DNA from: Branchinecta lynchi
Lineage: Eukaryota; Arthropoda; Branchiopoda; Anostraca; Branchinectidae
Length of the DNA: 64,000 nucleotides
Assembly: GCA_023053575.1 (NCBI GenBank)
Contig: JAKZAP010000001.1
Span: 20,974,533 to 21,038,532, forward strand
Direction: 5' to 3'
Part shown: positions 21,269-33,451 of the stretch, one piece after another
Position numbering within the stretch: position 1 is the stretch's first letter
How the letters are laid out: the number at the start of each line of letters is the position of its first letter
The notes under the pieces: generated by a model
The model's database searches: none
The model's input: the letters and a program-made list of their open reading frames with translations, nothing else
Told to the model about the DNA's origin: nothing
Program-made: the position numbers and the translations under genes

Positions 21269-21916
21269 AATGAGTTTCAGTAGGAACGTTCTCTATCGCT
21301 AGTAGTGCTAGTATCGCTGCTATTGAGTGTGGGTCAATTCTGTCAAGTATTGCCGCTACTCGCTAGTGTTATTTTGCTCTGGTCCAATAACCACTGTTGT
21401 GACCCGGGCATTTTTGTTTATAACAATGCAATCTGACACCATCTTTTACATTTGTGACGAAGCAGATGTCATCTAGCGGCGGGATTTAGAGATATAGATT
21501 TAACTAGTTAAAAACGGTGTTGCCATTGGTCGCAGAATTCTGCGATTTGTCATGCATTTTCGTTTATTCAACAAAGCAAAAAAGAATTCTGCTACCTGTT
21601 CCTTACCAGTAAATACAAAAACGAAGTATACAAGTTGAGGCGTATCATTATGAAGATGATAAAGAGAGATTTCTCGTTAATAATTGGTGAAAAGGACCTA
21701 GTTTCATAGGCGCCAGAATGTCAGTGGTTTTTCCGGCCAATTAGTAAATATAGGTGCGATAGGTTCTTTAAAACGTAGATGAAGGGTTAGGCCCGCTCCT
21801 GCAAATTTTAGCCTGCACCCAGGTAAGGCAAGGTGAGGTCCTCGCTGGGATTCACTGAACTGTCTTCTATGGATGCAGACAATTCTAATATACGAATTTG
21901 CCACCCATCATTATTA

Positions 21917-22197
21917 TCCCGACAAAAAATTTATCTAAAAGCACTAGTATGAAAATTGATGCTACTACATGCTTCTACTTCCAGGCTACCGTGTTACTGC
22001 ATACTACTGCATGCTACTATTAGCAACACTGGATGCTACTATGGTAAGACAGGATGCTACTTGAAACTACTATTTAAGATTGAACCAGTCTGAGGCACAT
22101 TAAATGATAGTATTCTTAGCTATTACATAGTATTACATGCAACTTTTTTTTGTACAGCTACCATACTACAACGCAGGCTACATATTTTTCATCGGGA
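21917..22197. mobile_element. TIR/foldback TACTAC element, copy 2
   Basis: It starts TCCCGACAAAAAATTTATC and ends ATATTTTTCATCGGGA. The interior matches 8440-8677 (GATGCTACTACATGCTTCTA, CCAGTCTGAGGCACATTA). It shows how the gapped copy at 8291 probably looks. Confidence 0.8.
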
Positions 22198-22915
22198 TGA
22201 AAAGCCAGAAAGGTTGAACTGACTTTGCGGAAGTATTAGATATCTGGGAATCTGGAAGACTGAGCCTTGCCTTGTCCCGTCAACCACAAGGGTCCATCCA
22301 ATGACGCGGAAGTTCAATTCAAGGCCAGTCAAAATACGATATAACTGCAAGTAACCAAAAATATATTCAGAAACGATGACACCAATCTAAACGATTACGG
22401 CACTGCTTTCGGAAGCGTATCAAGCACTATAACGTTACAACATTACTCTACTCCATAGGCGAACACACAGAACACGCCCATTGTACCGTAAGCATTTGAC
22501 GCTGATTTAATATTAGCATATGAGTTTCCATCCTCAGGTGATATCCTACAATTTCTCATTATACAACTGACAAATTAAAAATTAGGTTCAAGGATTATAC
22601 ACAATGTTTAAAACGCTAACTGAGGATACTGGAGTGCTGCCGGGATGCAGAAATACGCCGTGCATACTGATCAAGGACAGCAAAAACAAAATATTTTATT
22701 AATCTACAGTGTTCAGGTAAGATTACAATATCCGTTATGCCGGTTCATCATGAAATATGTTTAGGGGAATGCTAATTTATGAACTAGCCGCTTTTCAGTT
22801 TTCAGCGGTTTTTTTTTTAGTTCAAACTCGGTAGGCCTAGACATGTGTCTAGGGGCCTATACATAGGCTGCGGACTACATGTGCCTCTAAAAAAAGGTAA
22901 ATCGTTTTTCTCAGG

Positions 22916-23385
22916 TCTCCTAGGACGGATATTCTAATTTACTTTCTAAACTTAAGAATAAAATACAGCAGTGTGTCCCTGCCTTCTTTAAATCTGAATT
23001 GGCGATGGATCCAAATTCCTGTCGGTCCCTTTCTGCCTTTATTTTCGTCATCCTTGAATCTAGGAATGTACGACTTCTATCATGTCACTGTACAGTAGCC
23101 CCTTGTCTCGTTTCTTCAAACTGGTGGTAGCTGCGATTTTTTGGAGGGAGAATGGGAAAATGTCTATACCTCTTTCTTTTTATTTTGAATTCTGCGCTCT
23201 TTGTTGACTCGAAGAACGGCAGTCAGAAGAACCATCATCAATAATTAGCCTACTCTGCGGTCGGGACAGGCACCGGTTTGGCTCCACCCCCGGTATATCA
23301 GAATCGCAAAAAAATGCTACTACACTTGATGATGATGAAAAAATCCCTACTACTCTTCTCAATTCTCCCCTTATTTATTCTTGAT
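22916..23385. repeat. Diverged dispersed repeat, copy 1
   Basis: Matches 41502-41930 in the same orientation: GACGGATATTCTA, TTCTATCATGTCACTGTAC, GGTGGTAGCTGCGATTTT, GTCGGGACAGGC. Similarity is patchy, so the pair is old. No domain was seen in either strand. Confidence 0.65.
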
Positions 23386-23864
23386 GTTACTCAGCTCAAT
23401 TCACCCTTATACTTCACACTCCATGTCTCAGATCTTGCGCACTTATTATTTATTTATACGGTGTTATGCAGCCTGCTTTTATTATTTTTTATTTCCCAAC
23501 AAAGAAAAGTATCCTTAGATTCAGAAAAGAGATTATTAAGCTGATTATCCTGGATTTGTTAAGCCACAAAACACGAGCACAAGGACAATTCTGTACATGA
23601 TACTTCAATATTTTAAACACATACTTGTATTATTCTCCGCTCTGCCGGATATATGAAAATTTCTATTTTATAGAAGGACTAATATTAATAAATAAAAATG
23701 AACCTGAATTTTATTCTTCCCTTTTCCCAAGTGAGAAATGATCCTAACCAAAATTGTCCACCTATTACAAAAATATCACCAACCGAAGTCTTGAACTGAC
23801 TGAAAGTCTGGAACATTCAAACAATCGAAATTCCATCCCCCACCCGAAGTAAAAACAATACAAA

Positions 23865-24787
23865 CAAGACCAAAGGTTCCGATGGGATCCCAAAAATCCA
23901 ATATTTGATCTAGACAATTGAGTCTTGCCTTCGCCAGGTTCAGTCTTCGCCAGACTCCTTGAACATTTTTAATATCAACATTCAGAGACAGATTAAGGCC
24001 GAAGAGCTAATAATCTGTGAAAACCAAGTACATATATTGATTCAGCATGTGTGTTTACCCCTATATGTCTATTTTGACTAAAACTTCCTGCCTTACTTCT
24101 GCCAATTTTCCGGTTTTGACTGAATTCCGGAACTACTTGTCCGGTGAAAAAAGAAAGCTAAGAAACGTATTCAGCGTATCTTCTTTCCCCCATATCGAAC
24201 CATCCGTATTCCGGGTGAACTATGTGTCCGAGTAAAAAAGGATTGTCATATACGGATTTAGCATCACTTCTTACCCCTAAATCAGATTTCTAATCAACTC
24301 CAAATAAAACTTTTACTTTTAACAAATTTTCCAGTTTTGGCCGGAATCCGGACGAACTACAGTCCGGGTGGAAAATGATTTTCAGAAAAGTGTTCAGTAA
24401 GTCTTTTTACCCCTTAATCGAACATCTAATCAACATCAAATACAAATTTAGCTTTAAATTTTTTTTTCCGTTTTTTGCTGGAGTCCGGACTAACTATTTG
24501 TCTGGCGAGAAAATGGTTTTCTGTTCAGCGTGCCTTCTTAACCTATACTCGACTATCACATTAGCTTTTTTAAAATATTTTGTTTGCCCCTTAATTTGAA
24601 CCCCCTCCCCCACCCCTAAGGGCTACAAAGCCCATCTACGAACTAGACTTGTCCGATGACCCAAAGAGTCCTCACACCAAGTTGCATCAAAATATCTCAT
24701 TCTCTTAGAGAGTTATCGTGCTTACAGACGGACGGACAACTTTTGCGATGTCATAGGCATCCCTCCACTTACGTTTTGGGATCCCAA
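23865..24787 (+). repeat. R2 element in intron 1 of the ABHD3-like gene
   Basis: CAAGACCAAAGGTTCCGATG start, four units, ACCAAGTTGCATCAAAATA, GACGGACGGAC, TTTTGGGATCCCAAA end. It ends about 100 bp from the exon 1 donor. Confidence 0.9.
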
Positions 24788-24884
24788 ATAATAAGAGAAA
24801 AGGCATTGCTATTTATATGATAAAACATAGATAAAAGTTAGCGATAGTAGCCTACACGTACGACAAAACGAAGGCAAAACTCAC

Positions 24885-25013
24885 CTTAACAGCTTCTATG
24901 AGGTAGTAGGCAAAGAATCCAACTCCAACCGCCGTCAGAAGGGTCAGCTTGCCATCCAGCAGGAAGCTAAAGGCTGCTGGGGACAGAACTTCCTCAAACG
25001 TATCGAAAACCAT
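24885..25013 (-). CDS. ABHD3: ABHD1/ABHD3-like hydrolase, exon 1 (start codon and membrane anchor)
   Basis: This is the first coding exon, 43 codons. The ATG at 25013-25011 has A at -3 and G at +4. The peptide begins MVFDTFEEVLSP and contains one hydrophobic segment, LTLLTAVGVGFFAYYLIEA (about residues 23-41). It ends at AAG before GTGAGT (24884-24879), in phase 0. ABHD1/ABHD3 proteins are single-pass membrane-anchored alpha/beta-hydrolases; human ABHD3 acts on medium-chain and oxidised phospholipids. The segment ending FFAYYL followed by KKP at the exon 1-2 junction is like the human protein. The 5' UTR and promoter should lie just above 25013, but I see no clear core promoter. The reaction in this organism is inferred from the family. 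Confidence 0.85.
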
Positions 25014-25309
25014 CTTTCCTAATTCCCACCGTTACCAACTCGGATTTTCAAGAGTCTAAAATCGATTCTCCCATGTGTTGGAACGCTTTCCAGCAGAGAG
25101 ATGGTATTGCGCAATGCCGGCTTTTTACTAACGAGGATCCATAGTCGCCGGACATTCTGATACTACGGACTATGACGCTTGCCAAGTAAAATGTTATGTC
25201 ATAAGATAAGACAGACGAGTTTTTTGGCTCACACTTTCTGACTCATTAGTCATTCAAACTTAGGAGGCGGATAGGCCGAGAGATTCGCCACTCTCAGAAC
25301 TGGTGTGCA

Positions 25310-25449
25310 CCAATGAGAGAGAGAGAGACTTTAATTTAAAAAACGGCTTTCACAGCGCGTGGCGCCGAATTGGCGCTTCACGTCAGGTTATTTACAAACT
25401 TGTCAGATAAAAACCGACCGTCAACGGGAAACTGAGTCAACAGAAGAAA
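25310..25449 (-). repeat. Retroposon 3' tail with (TC)n; left arm of an inverted duplication
   Basis: On the minus strand GCGCCAATTCGGCGCCACGC leads to GCCGTTTTTTAAATTAAAG and a (TC) run (25317-25330). The same sequence recurs in opposite orientation at 28058-28098 and 30387-30454, split by an R1 insertion. The sequence GGTTTTTATCTGACAAG here is the empty site. Confidence 0.7.
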
Positions 25450-26346
25450 CAAGACCAAAGGTTTCGATGGGATCCCAAAAATTCAATATCTGATCCAGGC
25501 AACTGGGTCTTGTCTTAGCCAGATCCAGTCATCGCCAGACTCCTTGAACATTTTTACAATTAAAATTCAGAAACAGATTAAGGCCAAATAGCTAGTCATC
25601 TGAGAAAACCAAGTTCAGATATGGATTCAGCATGTGTGTACCCCTATAAGTCATATCTGTTTTGACGAGAACTTCCTGCCACTTCTGCCAATTTCCTGGT
25701 TTCGGCCGAACTCCAGAACTACTGGTCCGGCGAAAAAAGAAAGCTCAAAAATGAACTCAGGGTATCTTCTTTCCCCAATAATGAACATCTAATCAACTTC
25801 AAAAAAAAATTTATCTTATAACAAATTTTCCGACTCCAGCCGGATTCCGGTCGACTAAATTTCCGGGTAAAATATGATTGTCAAACACGGATTCAGCATC
25901 TCTTCTTACCCTTAAATCGGTTATCTAATCAACTCGAAATAAAACTTAAGCTTCTAACAATTTTCCGGTTTTGGCCGGATTCGGGGGGAACTACATGTCC
26001 AGGTAGAAAATTTTTTCACATAAGTATTCAGCATGTCTTCTTGCCTTAAATCGAACATCTAATCAACTCCAAATAAAACTTTTACTTTTAACAAACTTTC
26101 CGGTTTCCGTCAAATTAGCTGTTTCAAAATATTTTGTTTAACCCTTAATTTGAACCCCCTCCTCCACCCCAAATGTAGGGCTACAAAGCCCATCTACGAA
26201 CTTAACTGGTCCGACGACCCAACGAATCCTCACACCAAGTTTCATCAAAATATCTCATTCCCTTCGAGAGCTATCGTGCTTACAGACGGACGGACAACTT
26301 TTGCGGTGTCATAGGTATCCCTCCACTTACGTTTTGGGATCCAAAA
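25450..26346 (+). repeat. R2 element, left arm of the inverted duplication
   Basis: CAAGACCAAAGGTTTCGATG start and GTTTTGGGATCCAAAAA end. Small features (TTAGCCAGATCCAGTCATCG, CAACTGGGTCTTG) are shared only with R2 copy 26955-28057, so these two are arms of one duplication. An internal deletion has removed units near 26107. Confidence 0.9.
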
Positions 26347-26384
26347 AATATACATATCACTAGTTAATAAGATTTACAAACGCA

Positions 26385-26954
26385 GGAATGAAACTCTTCC
26401 AGTATCTCTCGTGGTTTGGTGAGAGATGTTGAAGGGTGGGGACTTTCTGGGAGTTGGGTCTTTGAGGTCGGGATCTTAAAGGTTGAAAAGGAAACGGGGA
26501 TTTGTCATGGCTTTAATGCCAAACCGAGTACACAGGAGGGTTCTTTTCTCCCATAAAGTAGTGAGCTGAAAATTCTTAAGAAGGAAGTGATATGGGAGTT
26601 TACCTTGACCATAAATAATTCTTAATCTCGCTTCTGGACTGACTCTACTGAATTAGATTGGGAAACAGTTAACCCGAAATGCCAAACCGGACAAGAGTAT
26701 TCAACAATAGGGCGGATAAAGCTTGTATAAATTCTTAAAAGCTGGATTTTAGGGCAAGAAAACTTGGAGAAGAATTTAAGCGTAGAAAGCGCCAAATTAG
26801 CTTGCTTTGTGATGTTAGCGACGTGGGCCTCCCACTTCAGATCGCTCGAGATAGTGATACCGAGGAGCTTGCACTGCTGGACAGACATCTCCGGAGGGAT
26901 TGGTTGCTTGAACGAAGGCGTGCTCTTCAAGAAACTGATAGTCATGATATTTGA
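26385..26954 (-). pseudogene. LINE reverse transcriptase C-terminal fragment, frameshifted
   Basis: Reading down from 26954, one frame gives CKLLGITISSDLKWEAHVAN, then YTSFIRPIVEYSCPVWHFGL and SNSVESVQKR, the C-terminal thumb region of a CR1/Jockey-type reverse transcriptase. The frame is lost at about 26622. The family match continues in other frames below it (ALRIIYG, then KERRTLLC-like text and RFGIKAMTNPRFLF) down to about 26385. At least two frameshifts and one stop are present. It abuts the palindromic end of R2 copy 26955-28057 and sits at the centre of the inverted duplication. Confidence 0.8.
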
Positions 26955-28057
26955 CTTTTTGGGATCCCAAAACGTAAGTGGAGGGATACCTATGACATCG
27001 CAAAAGTTGTCCGTCTGTCCGTCCATCTGTAAGCACGATAACTCTCGAAGGGAATGAGATATTCTGATGAAACTAGGTGTGAGGATTCGTTGGGTCGTCG
27101 GACCAGTCAAGTTAGATGGTCTTCGTAGCCCTACATTTAGGGGTGGGGGTTCAAATTAAGGGGCAAACAAAATATTTTGAAACAGCTAATGTGATAGTCG
27201 AGTATGGGGTAAGAAGACATGCTGAACACGATGGTGAAAACCATTTTGTCATCAGACAAGTAGTTCGCCCGGAATCCGGCCAAAACCGGAAAGTTTGTTG
27301 AAAGTAAAAGTTTTATTTGAAGTTGACTAGATGTTCGATTTGGGGGTAGGAAGACATGCTGAAGACGATGGTAAAAACCATTTTCTCGACGGACAAGTAT
27401 TTCGACTGGAATCCGGCCCGCACCGGAAAGTTTGTCGAAATTAAAAGTTTTATTTGGAGTTGATTAGATGTTTGATTTAGGGCAAGAAGACATGATGAAC
27501 ACTTATGTGAAAACAATTTTCTACCCGGATATGTAGTTCGCCCGGAATCCGGCCAAAACCGGAAAACTGTTGGACGTTAAAGTTTTATTTCTAGTTGATT
27601 AGATAAGCAATTTAGGGGTAAGACAATCATATTTTACCCGGACATATAGTTCGACGGGAATCCGGCTGGAAAATGGAAAATTTGTTATAAGATAAATTTT
27701 TATTTGAAGTTGATTAGATGTTCATTACTGGGAAAGAAGATAACCTGATTTCGTTTTTGAGCATTCTTTTTTCGCCAGACAAGTAGTTCTGGAGTTCGGC
27801 CGAAACCGGGAAATTGGCAGAAGTGGCAGGAAGTTTTCGTCAAAACAGATCTGACTTATAGGGGTAAACACACATGCTGAATTCATATCTGAACTTGGTT
27901 TTCTCAGGTGATTAGCTATTTGGCCTTAATCTGTTTCTGAATTTTAATTGTAAAAATGTTCAAGGAGTCTGGCGATGACTGGATCTGGCTAAGACAAGAC
28001 CCAGTTGTCTGGATCAGATATTGAATTTTTGGGATCCCATCGAAACCTTTGGTGTGG
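26955..28057 (-). repeat. R2 element, right arm of the inverted duplication
   Basis: The minus-strand copy ends at its palindrome TTTTTGGGATCCCAAAA at 26956, touching the LINE fragment, and starts near 28057 with CACCAAAGGTTTCG (first bases mutated). It is longer than the left arm because it keeps the internal units. Confidence 0.9.
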
Positions 28058-28098
28058 TTTCTTCTGTTGACTCAGTTTCTCGTTGACGGTCGGTTTTT

Positions 28099-30386
28099 AT
28101 GGCACTTGAGCTTACTCAAGTGCCATATAGCGATTGTAATTTCTGTCCGTCAGTCGGTCTGTCGGTCTGTCGGTCCCGGTTTTGCTAGTTCGGGCACTTC
28201 CAGATAAGCTAGGACGATGAAACTTGGCAGGCATATCAGGAACTGGACCAGATTAAATTAGAAATTGTCACTTCCTCGATCCGACCATCAGGAGGGGAGT
28301 GGAGGGAGGGGGAATCCGGAAAAAATAGAAAAATGAGATATTTTTAGCTTACGAACGGGTGATCGGATCTTAATGAAACTTGATACATCGAAGGACTTCG
28401 TGTCTCAGACCCTCCATTTTAAATCCAGACCGGATCCGGTGACACTGGGGGGAGTTGGAGGGGGAAACCGGAAATCTTGGAAAACACTTAAGAGTGGAGG
28501 GATCCGGATGAAACTTGGTGGAAAGTACAAGCAAAAGTCCTAGATACGTGACTGATATAACCGGAACGGATCCGCTCACTTTGGGGGAGTTGGGGGGGGG
28601 GGGGGGGGAGAAGTCCGAATTTGTAGTGATCCCGCGAGTTCCGTGCTTCCTGATGTGCTGGGACGATGGAAATTTACAGGTATGTCTGGGACCCGACCAA
28701 ATTAAATAGGAAATCGTCAATTCCCCGATTCGACCATCTGGGGGGTGGTGGTGGAGGGAGGGTGAAGCCAAAATTTGAGGTATTTTTAGCTTGCGAACGG
28801 GTGATCGGATCTTGATGAAAATTGATATTTAGGATGACCTCGTGTCTCAGACATCTCACTTTAAATCCGGGCCGGATCCGATGACACTGGGGGGAGTTGG
28901 AGGAGGGAACCGGAAATTTTGAGAAACGCTTAAAGTAGAGGGATCGGGATGAAACTTGGTGGGAAAAACAAGCACAGGTCCTAGACACGTCATTGACATA
29001 ACCGGACCGGATCAGGGCACTGTGGGGGAGTTGGGGTGGGGGTCCGGATTTCTGGCGATCCCGCGAGTTCGGCATACTTCCTGATGTCCTAGGGCGATGA
29101 AACTTGGCTGGTATGTCAGGGATCCGAACAGATTGACTTGAGAACAGCCGTTTCCCCGACCCGACCATCGTGGGGGGAGTGGGGGGATGGGGAGTCCGGA
29201 ATCTAGTGGCGTGCATAACTTTTGAACGGGTGATCGGATTTGAATGAAACTTGTCTGGTGAGGTATCGCCTCGGACGTTCAGTGTCACGTCCGGGTCGGG
29301 TCCGATACCTATGGGGATGGGGGGGGGTGGGGGTGGAAAAATCAAGAAACTCTAAAAGCAGAGGGATTGGGACGAAACTTAATGGATGGAACAAGCATTA
29401 GGCCTAGATGAAATTGACGGAGCCAGATGGTTTCGGGGCTCTGTGGGGGGAGTTGGAGTGGGTTTCCTGGAATTCCAGTAGTCGTGAGTTAGAATAGTTC
29501 CAGGTGTAAAACGACAATGAAACTTTGCAGGCATATTAGCGACCCGAATTATCTTGACTTAAGAACCTGACACAACATACCCCCGGAAACTTCCGTTCCT
29601 AGATCCGAGCATTTTTTGGGGAGCAAGAGAAGAGAAATATGGAAATTGACTTCTATAAATTGCGAACGAGTGGTCTGATTCGAGTGAAACTTCATGGGTG
29701 ATACGAAATCGATGGCCTCGACATGTAAAACATGCGTTCGAACCATATGCGACCACGATTAGGGAATTGGGGTGGGGGGACTTTTGACATGCACAAAAAC
29801 CAAACGGATGGACCGAATGAGATGCAAATTCGACAGTGCCGAGTATATGCGGCCTACATTTGTTATTTGGCGTCCGGGCCGGATTCGGCCAAGGTAGGGG
29901 CCGAAGGTATAGGTCCAATTTCAGTAAAACTTGATGGACAGGAACAGGGAATTAAGAGATTGGGCCCGAACCGGCTCCGACATCGTTGGTGGGAGGGGGG
30001 GGGGGTACCGGAACTTTCCAAAAATGCTCAGATTCGAGTGAAACTTGATAGATGGTATAAAAGAAGATGCTTTAGGTGGTCGATTTTTTTTATTCCGAAC
30101 CAGATTCGGCCACGGTAGGTGGAGATAGAGTGAGTACCGGAAATCCTGTAGCACGTCTAGGGATCAAACAAATGGATTTATTGGGATGAAAGTTTGAACA
30201 GTCATGTGCATTTGCTACAGACAATCTAGACGATGCCGGAACAGCTCAGAAATTAGTGAAACTAAATATCCTATTTCTTTTTCCGAACCGCATTTTTGGA
30301 TGGCGGGTGTATTTTGTGACGTTCTCATCTACTTTCTTGTACATCCTACTCGTACACGTGCCATATGAGCTCGTAGCTCTTGTTAT
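28099..30386 (+). repeat. R1 element B, inserted in the right arm
   Basis: The 5' hairpin is at 28099-28126, followed by ATAGCGATTGTAATTTCTGT and (CAGTCGGTCTGTCGGTC). Units then run with ATGAAACTTGG and G-runs, and the 3' hairpin GAGCTCGTAGCTCTTG ends at 30382. Flanks are GGTTTTTAT and TTATCTGACAAG. The left arm retains GGTTTTTATCTGACAAG, so insertion was clean with at most TTAT duplicated. Confidence 0.92.
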
Positions 30387-30454
30387 CTGACAAGTTTGTA
30401 AATAACCTGACGTGAAGCGCCAATTCGGCGCCACGCGCTGTGAAAGCCGTTTTT

Positions 30455-33451
30455 ATGGCACTTGAGCTTACTCAAGTGCCATATAGCGATTGTTATTTCT
30501 GTCCGTCAGTCGGTCTGTCGGTCTGTCGGTCTGTCGGTCTGTCGGTCCCGGTTTTGCTAGTTCGGGCACTTCCAGATAAGCTAGGACGATGAAACTTGGC
30601 AAGCATATCAGGAACTGGACCAGATTAAATTAGAAATTGTCGCTTCCTCGATCCGACCATCTGGAGGGGAGTGGAGGGAGGGGGAATCCGGAAAAAATAG
30701 GAAAAATGAGATATTTTTAGCTTACGAACGGGTGATCGGATCTTAATGAAACTTAATACATGGAAGGACTTCGTGTCTCAGACCCTCCATTTTAAATCCA
30801 GACCGGATCCGGTGACACTGGGGGGAGTTAGAGGGGGAAACCGGAAATCTTGGAAAACACCTAGAGTGGAGGGATCCGAATGAAACTTGGTGGAAAGTAC
30901 AAGCAAAAGTCCTAGATACGTGAGTGATATAACCGGAACGGATCCGCTCACTTTGGGGGAGTTGGGGGGGGGGGGAGAAGTCCGAATTTGTAGTGATCCC
31001 GCGAGTTCCGTGCTTCCTGATGTGCTGGGACGATGGAAATTGACAGGCATGTCTGGGACCCGACCAGCTTAAATAGGAAATCATCAATTCCCCGATTCGA
31101 CCATCTGGGGGGGGGGGAGTGGAGGGAGGGTGAAGCCAAAATTTGAGGTATTTTTAGCTTGCGAACGGGTGATCGGATCTTGATGAAAATTGATATTTAG
31201 GATGACCTCGTGTCTCAGACACCTCACTTTAAATCCGGGCCGGATCCGATGACACTGGGGGGAGTTGGAGGAGGGAACCGGAAATTTTGAGAAACGCTTA
31301 AAGTGGAGGGATCGGGATGAAACTTGGTGGGAAAAACAACCACAGGTCCTAGAAACGTCATTGACATAACCGGACCGGATCAGGGCACTGTGGGGGAGTT
31401 GGGGTGGGGAACCGGAAATTTTGAGAAACGCTTAAAAAGGAGGGATCGGGATGAAACTTGGTGGGAAAAACAAGCACAGGTCCTAGACACGTCATTGACA
31501 TAACCGGATCGGATCAGGGCACTGTGGGGGAGTTGGGATGGGGGTCCGGATTTCTAGCGATCCCGCGAGTTCGGCATACTTCCTGGTGTCCTAGGGCGAT
31601 GAAACTTGGCAGGTATGTCAAGGATCCGAACAGATTGACTTGAGAACAGCCGTTTCCCCGACCCGACCATCGTGGGGGGAGTGGGTAGATGGGGAGTCCG
31701 GAATCTAGTGGCGTGCATAACTTTTGAACGGGTGATCGGATCTTGATGAAAATTGATATTTAGGATGACCTTGTGTCTCATACACCTCACTTTAAATCCG
31801 GGCCGGATCCGATGACACTGGGGGGAGTTGGAGGAGGTAACCGGAAATTTTGAGAAACGCTTAAAGTGGAGGGATCGGGATGAAACTTGGTGGGAAAAAC
31901 AAGCACAGGTCCTAGACACGTCATTGACATAACCGGACCGGATCCGATGACACTGGGAGGAGTTGGCGGAGGGAACCGGAAATTTTGAGAAACGCTTAAA
32001 GTGGAGGGATCGGGATGAAACTTGGTGGGAAAAACAAGCACAGGTCCTCGACACGTCATTGACATAACCGGACCGGATCAGGGCACTGTGGGGGAGTTGG
32101 GGTGGGGGTCCGGATTTCTAGCGATCCCGCGAGTTCGGCATACTTCCTGATGTCCTAGGGCGATGAAACTTGGCAGGTATGTCAGGGATCCGAACAGATT
32201 GACTTGAGAACAGCCGTTTCCCCGACCCGACCATCGTGGGGGGAGTGGGTGGATGGGGAGTCCGGAATCTAGTGGCGTGCATAACTTTTGAATGGGTGAT
32301 CGGATTTGAATGAAACTTGTCTGGTGAGCTATCGCCTCGGACGTTCAGTGTCACGTCCGAGTCGGGTCCGATACCTGTGGGGATGGGGGGGGGGGGGGGT
32401 GGAAAACTCAAGAAACTCTAAAAGTAGAGGGATTGGGACGAAACTTAATGGATGGAACAAGCATTAGGCCTAGATGAAATTGACGGAGCCAGATGGTTTC
32501 GGGGCTCTGTGGGGGGAGTTGGAGGGGGTTTCCTGGAATTCCGGTAGTCGTGAGTTAGAATAGTTCCAGATGTAAAACGACAACGAAACTTTGCAGGCAT
32601 ATTAGCGACCCGAATTATCTTGACTTAAAAACCTGACACAACATACCCCCGGAAACTTCCGTTCCTAGATCCGAGCATTTTTGGGGGAGCAAGAGAAGAG
32701 AAATATGGACTTCTATAAATTGCGAACGAGTGGTCTGATTCGAGTGAAACTTCATGGGTGATACGAATCGATGGCCTCGACATGTAAAACATGCGTTCGA
32801 ACCATATGCGACCACGATTAGGGGAATTGGGGGTGGGGGGACTTTTGACATGCACAAAAACCAAACGGATGGACCGAATGAGATGCAATTCGACAGTGCC
32901 GAGTTTATGCGGCCTAGATTTGTTATTTGGCGTCTGGGCCGGATTCGGCCAAGGTAGGGGGGGGGGGGTACTGGAAACTTGCAGATAGGCTATGCTCCAA
33001 TTTCAGTCAAACTTGATGAGGGTATTAAGAGATTGGGCCCGAACCGGCTCCGACAACGTTGGTGGGAAGGGGGGGGGGGTACCGGAACTTTCCAAAAATG
33101 CTCAGATTCGAGTGAAACTTGGTAGATGGTATAAACGAAGATGCTTTAGGTGGTCGATTTTTTTTATTCCGAACCAGATTCGGCCACGGTAGGTGGAAAT
33201 AGAGTGAGTACCGGAAATCGTGTAGCACGTCTAGGGATCAAACAAATGGATTTATTGGGATGACTGTTTGAACAGTCATGTGCATTTGCAATCGAGACGA
33301 TGCCGGAACTGCTCAGAAATGAGTGAAACTAAATATCCTATTTCTATTTCCGAACCGCCTTTTTGGATGGCGGGTGTATTTTGTGACGTTTTCATCTACT
33401 TTCTTGTACAGCCTACTCGTACAAGTGCCATATGAGCTCGTAGCTCTTGTT
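30455..33451 (+). repeat. R1 element C, full length
   Basis: The 5' hairpin is at 30455-30482 with the same 10-bp stem. It has at least three successive unit types (endings TCCGACCAT, CCGGATCCG and CCGGATCAG, each followed by a G-run) and the 3' hairpin GAGCTCGTAGCTC at 33434-33446. It is joined head-to-tail to element D at 33452. Confidence 0.92.

Larger units (their letters stand above)
20755..24884 (-). other. Intron 1 of the ABHD3-like gene
   Basis: This 4.1-kb intron carries the TIR/foldback element 21917-22197, a hAT-like terminus at 21268, a diverged dispersed repeat (22916-23385) and R2 copy 23865-24787 on the opposite strand. I see no gene in 22200-22915 or 23390-23860. Short frames there have no recognisable domain. 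Confidence 0.8.

Noticed and set aside
22500..23400. CRISPR array or bacterial insertion
   Set aside because: No regularly spaced identical repeats anywhere in the window. All tandem arrays are degenerate or direct minisatellites, and the genes are spliced animal genes.
25245..25310. tRNA or tRNA-derived SINE head (AGGCCGAGAGATTCGCC)
   Set aside because: It resembles a Leu/Ser-type box A, but no box B or acceptor stem can be formed.
28097..28130. R1 as a Helitron because of terminal hairpins
   Set aside because: The 5'-TC and 3'-CTRR ends are absent, the hairpin lies at the very end rather than just inside it, and no Rep/helicase text was seen. The mechanism is left open.
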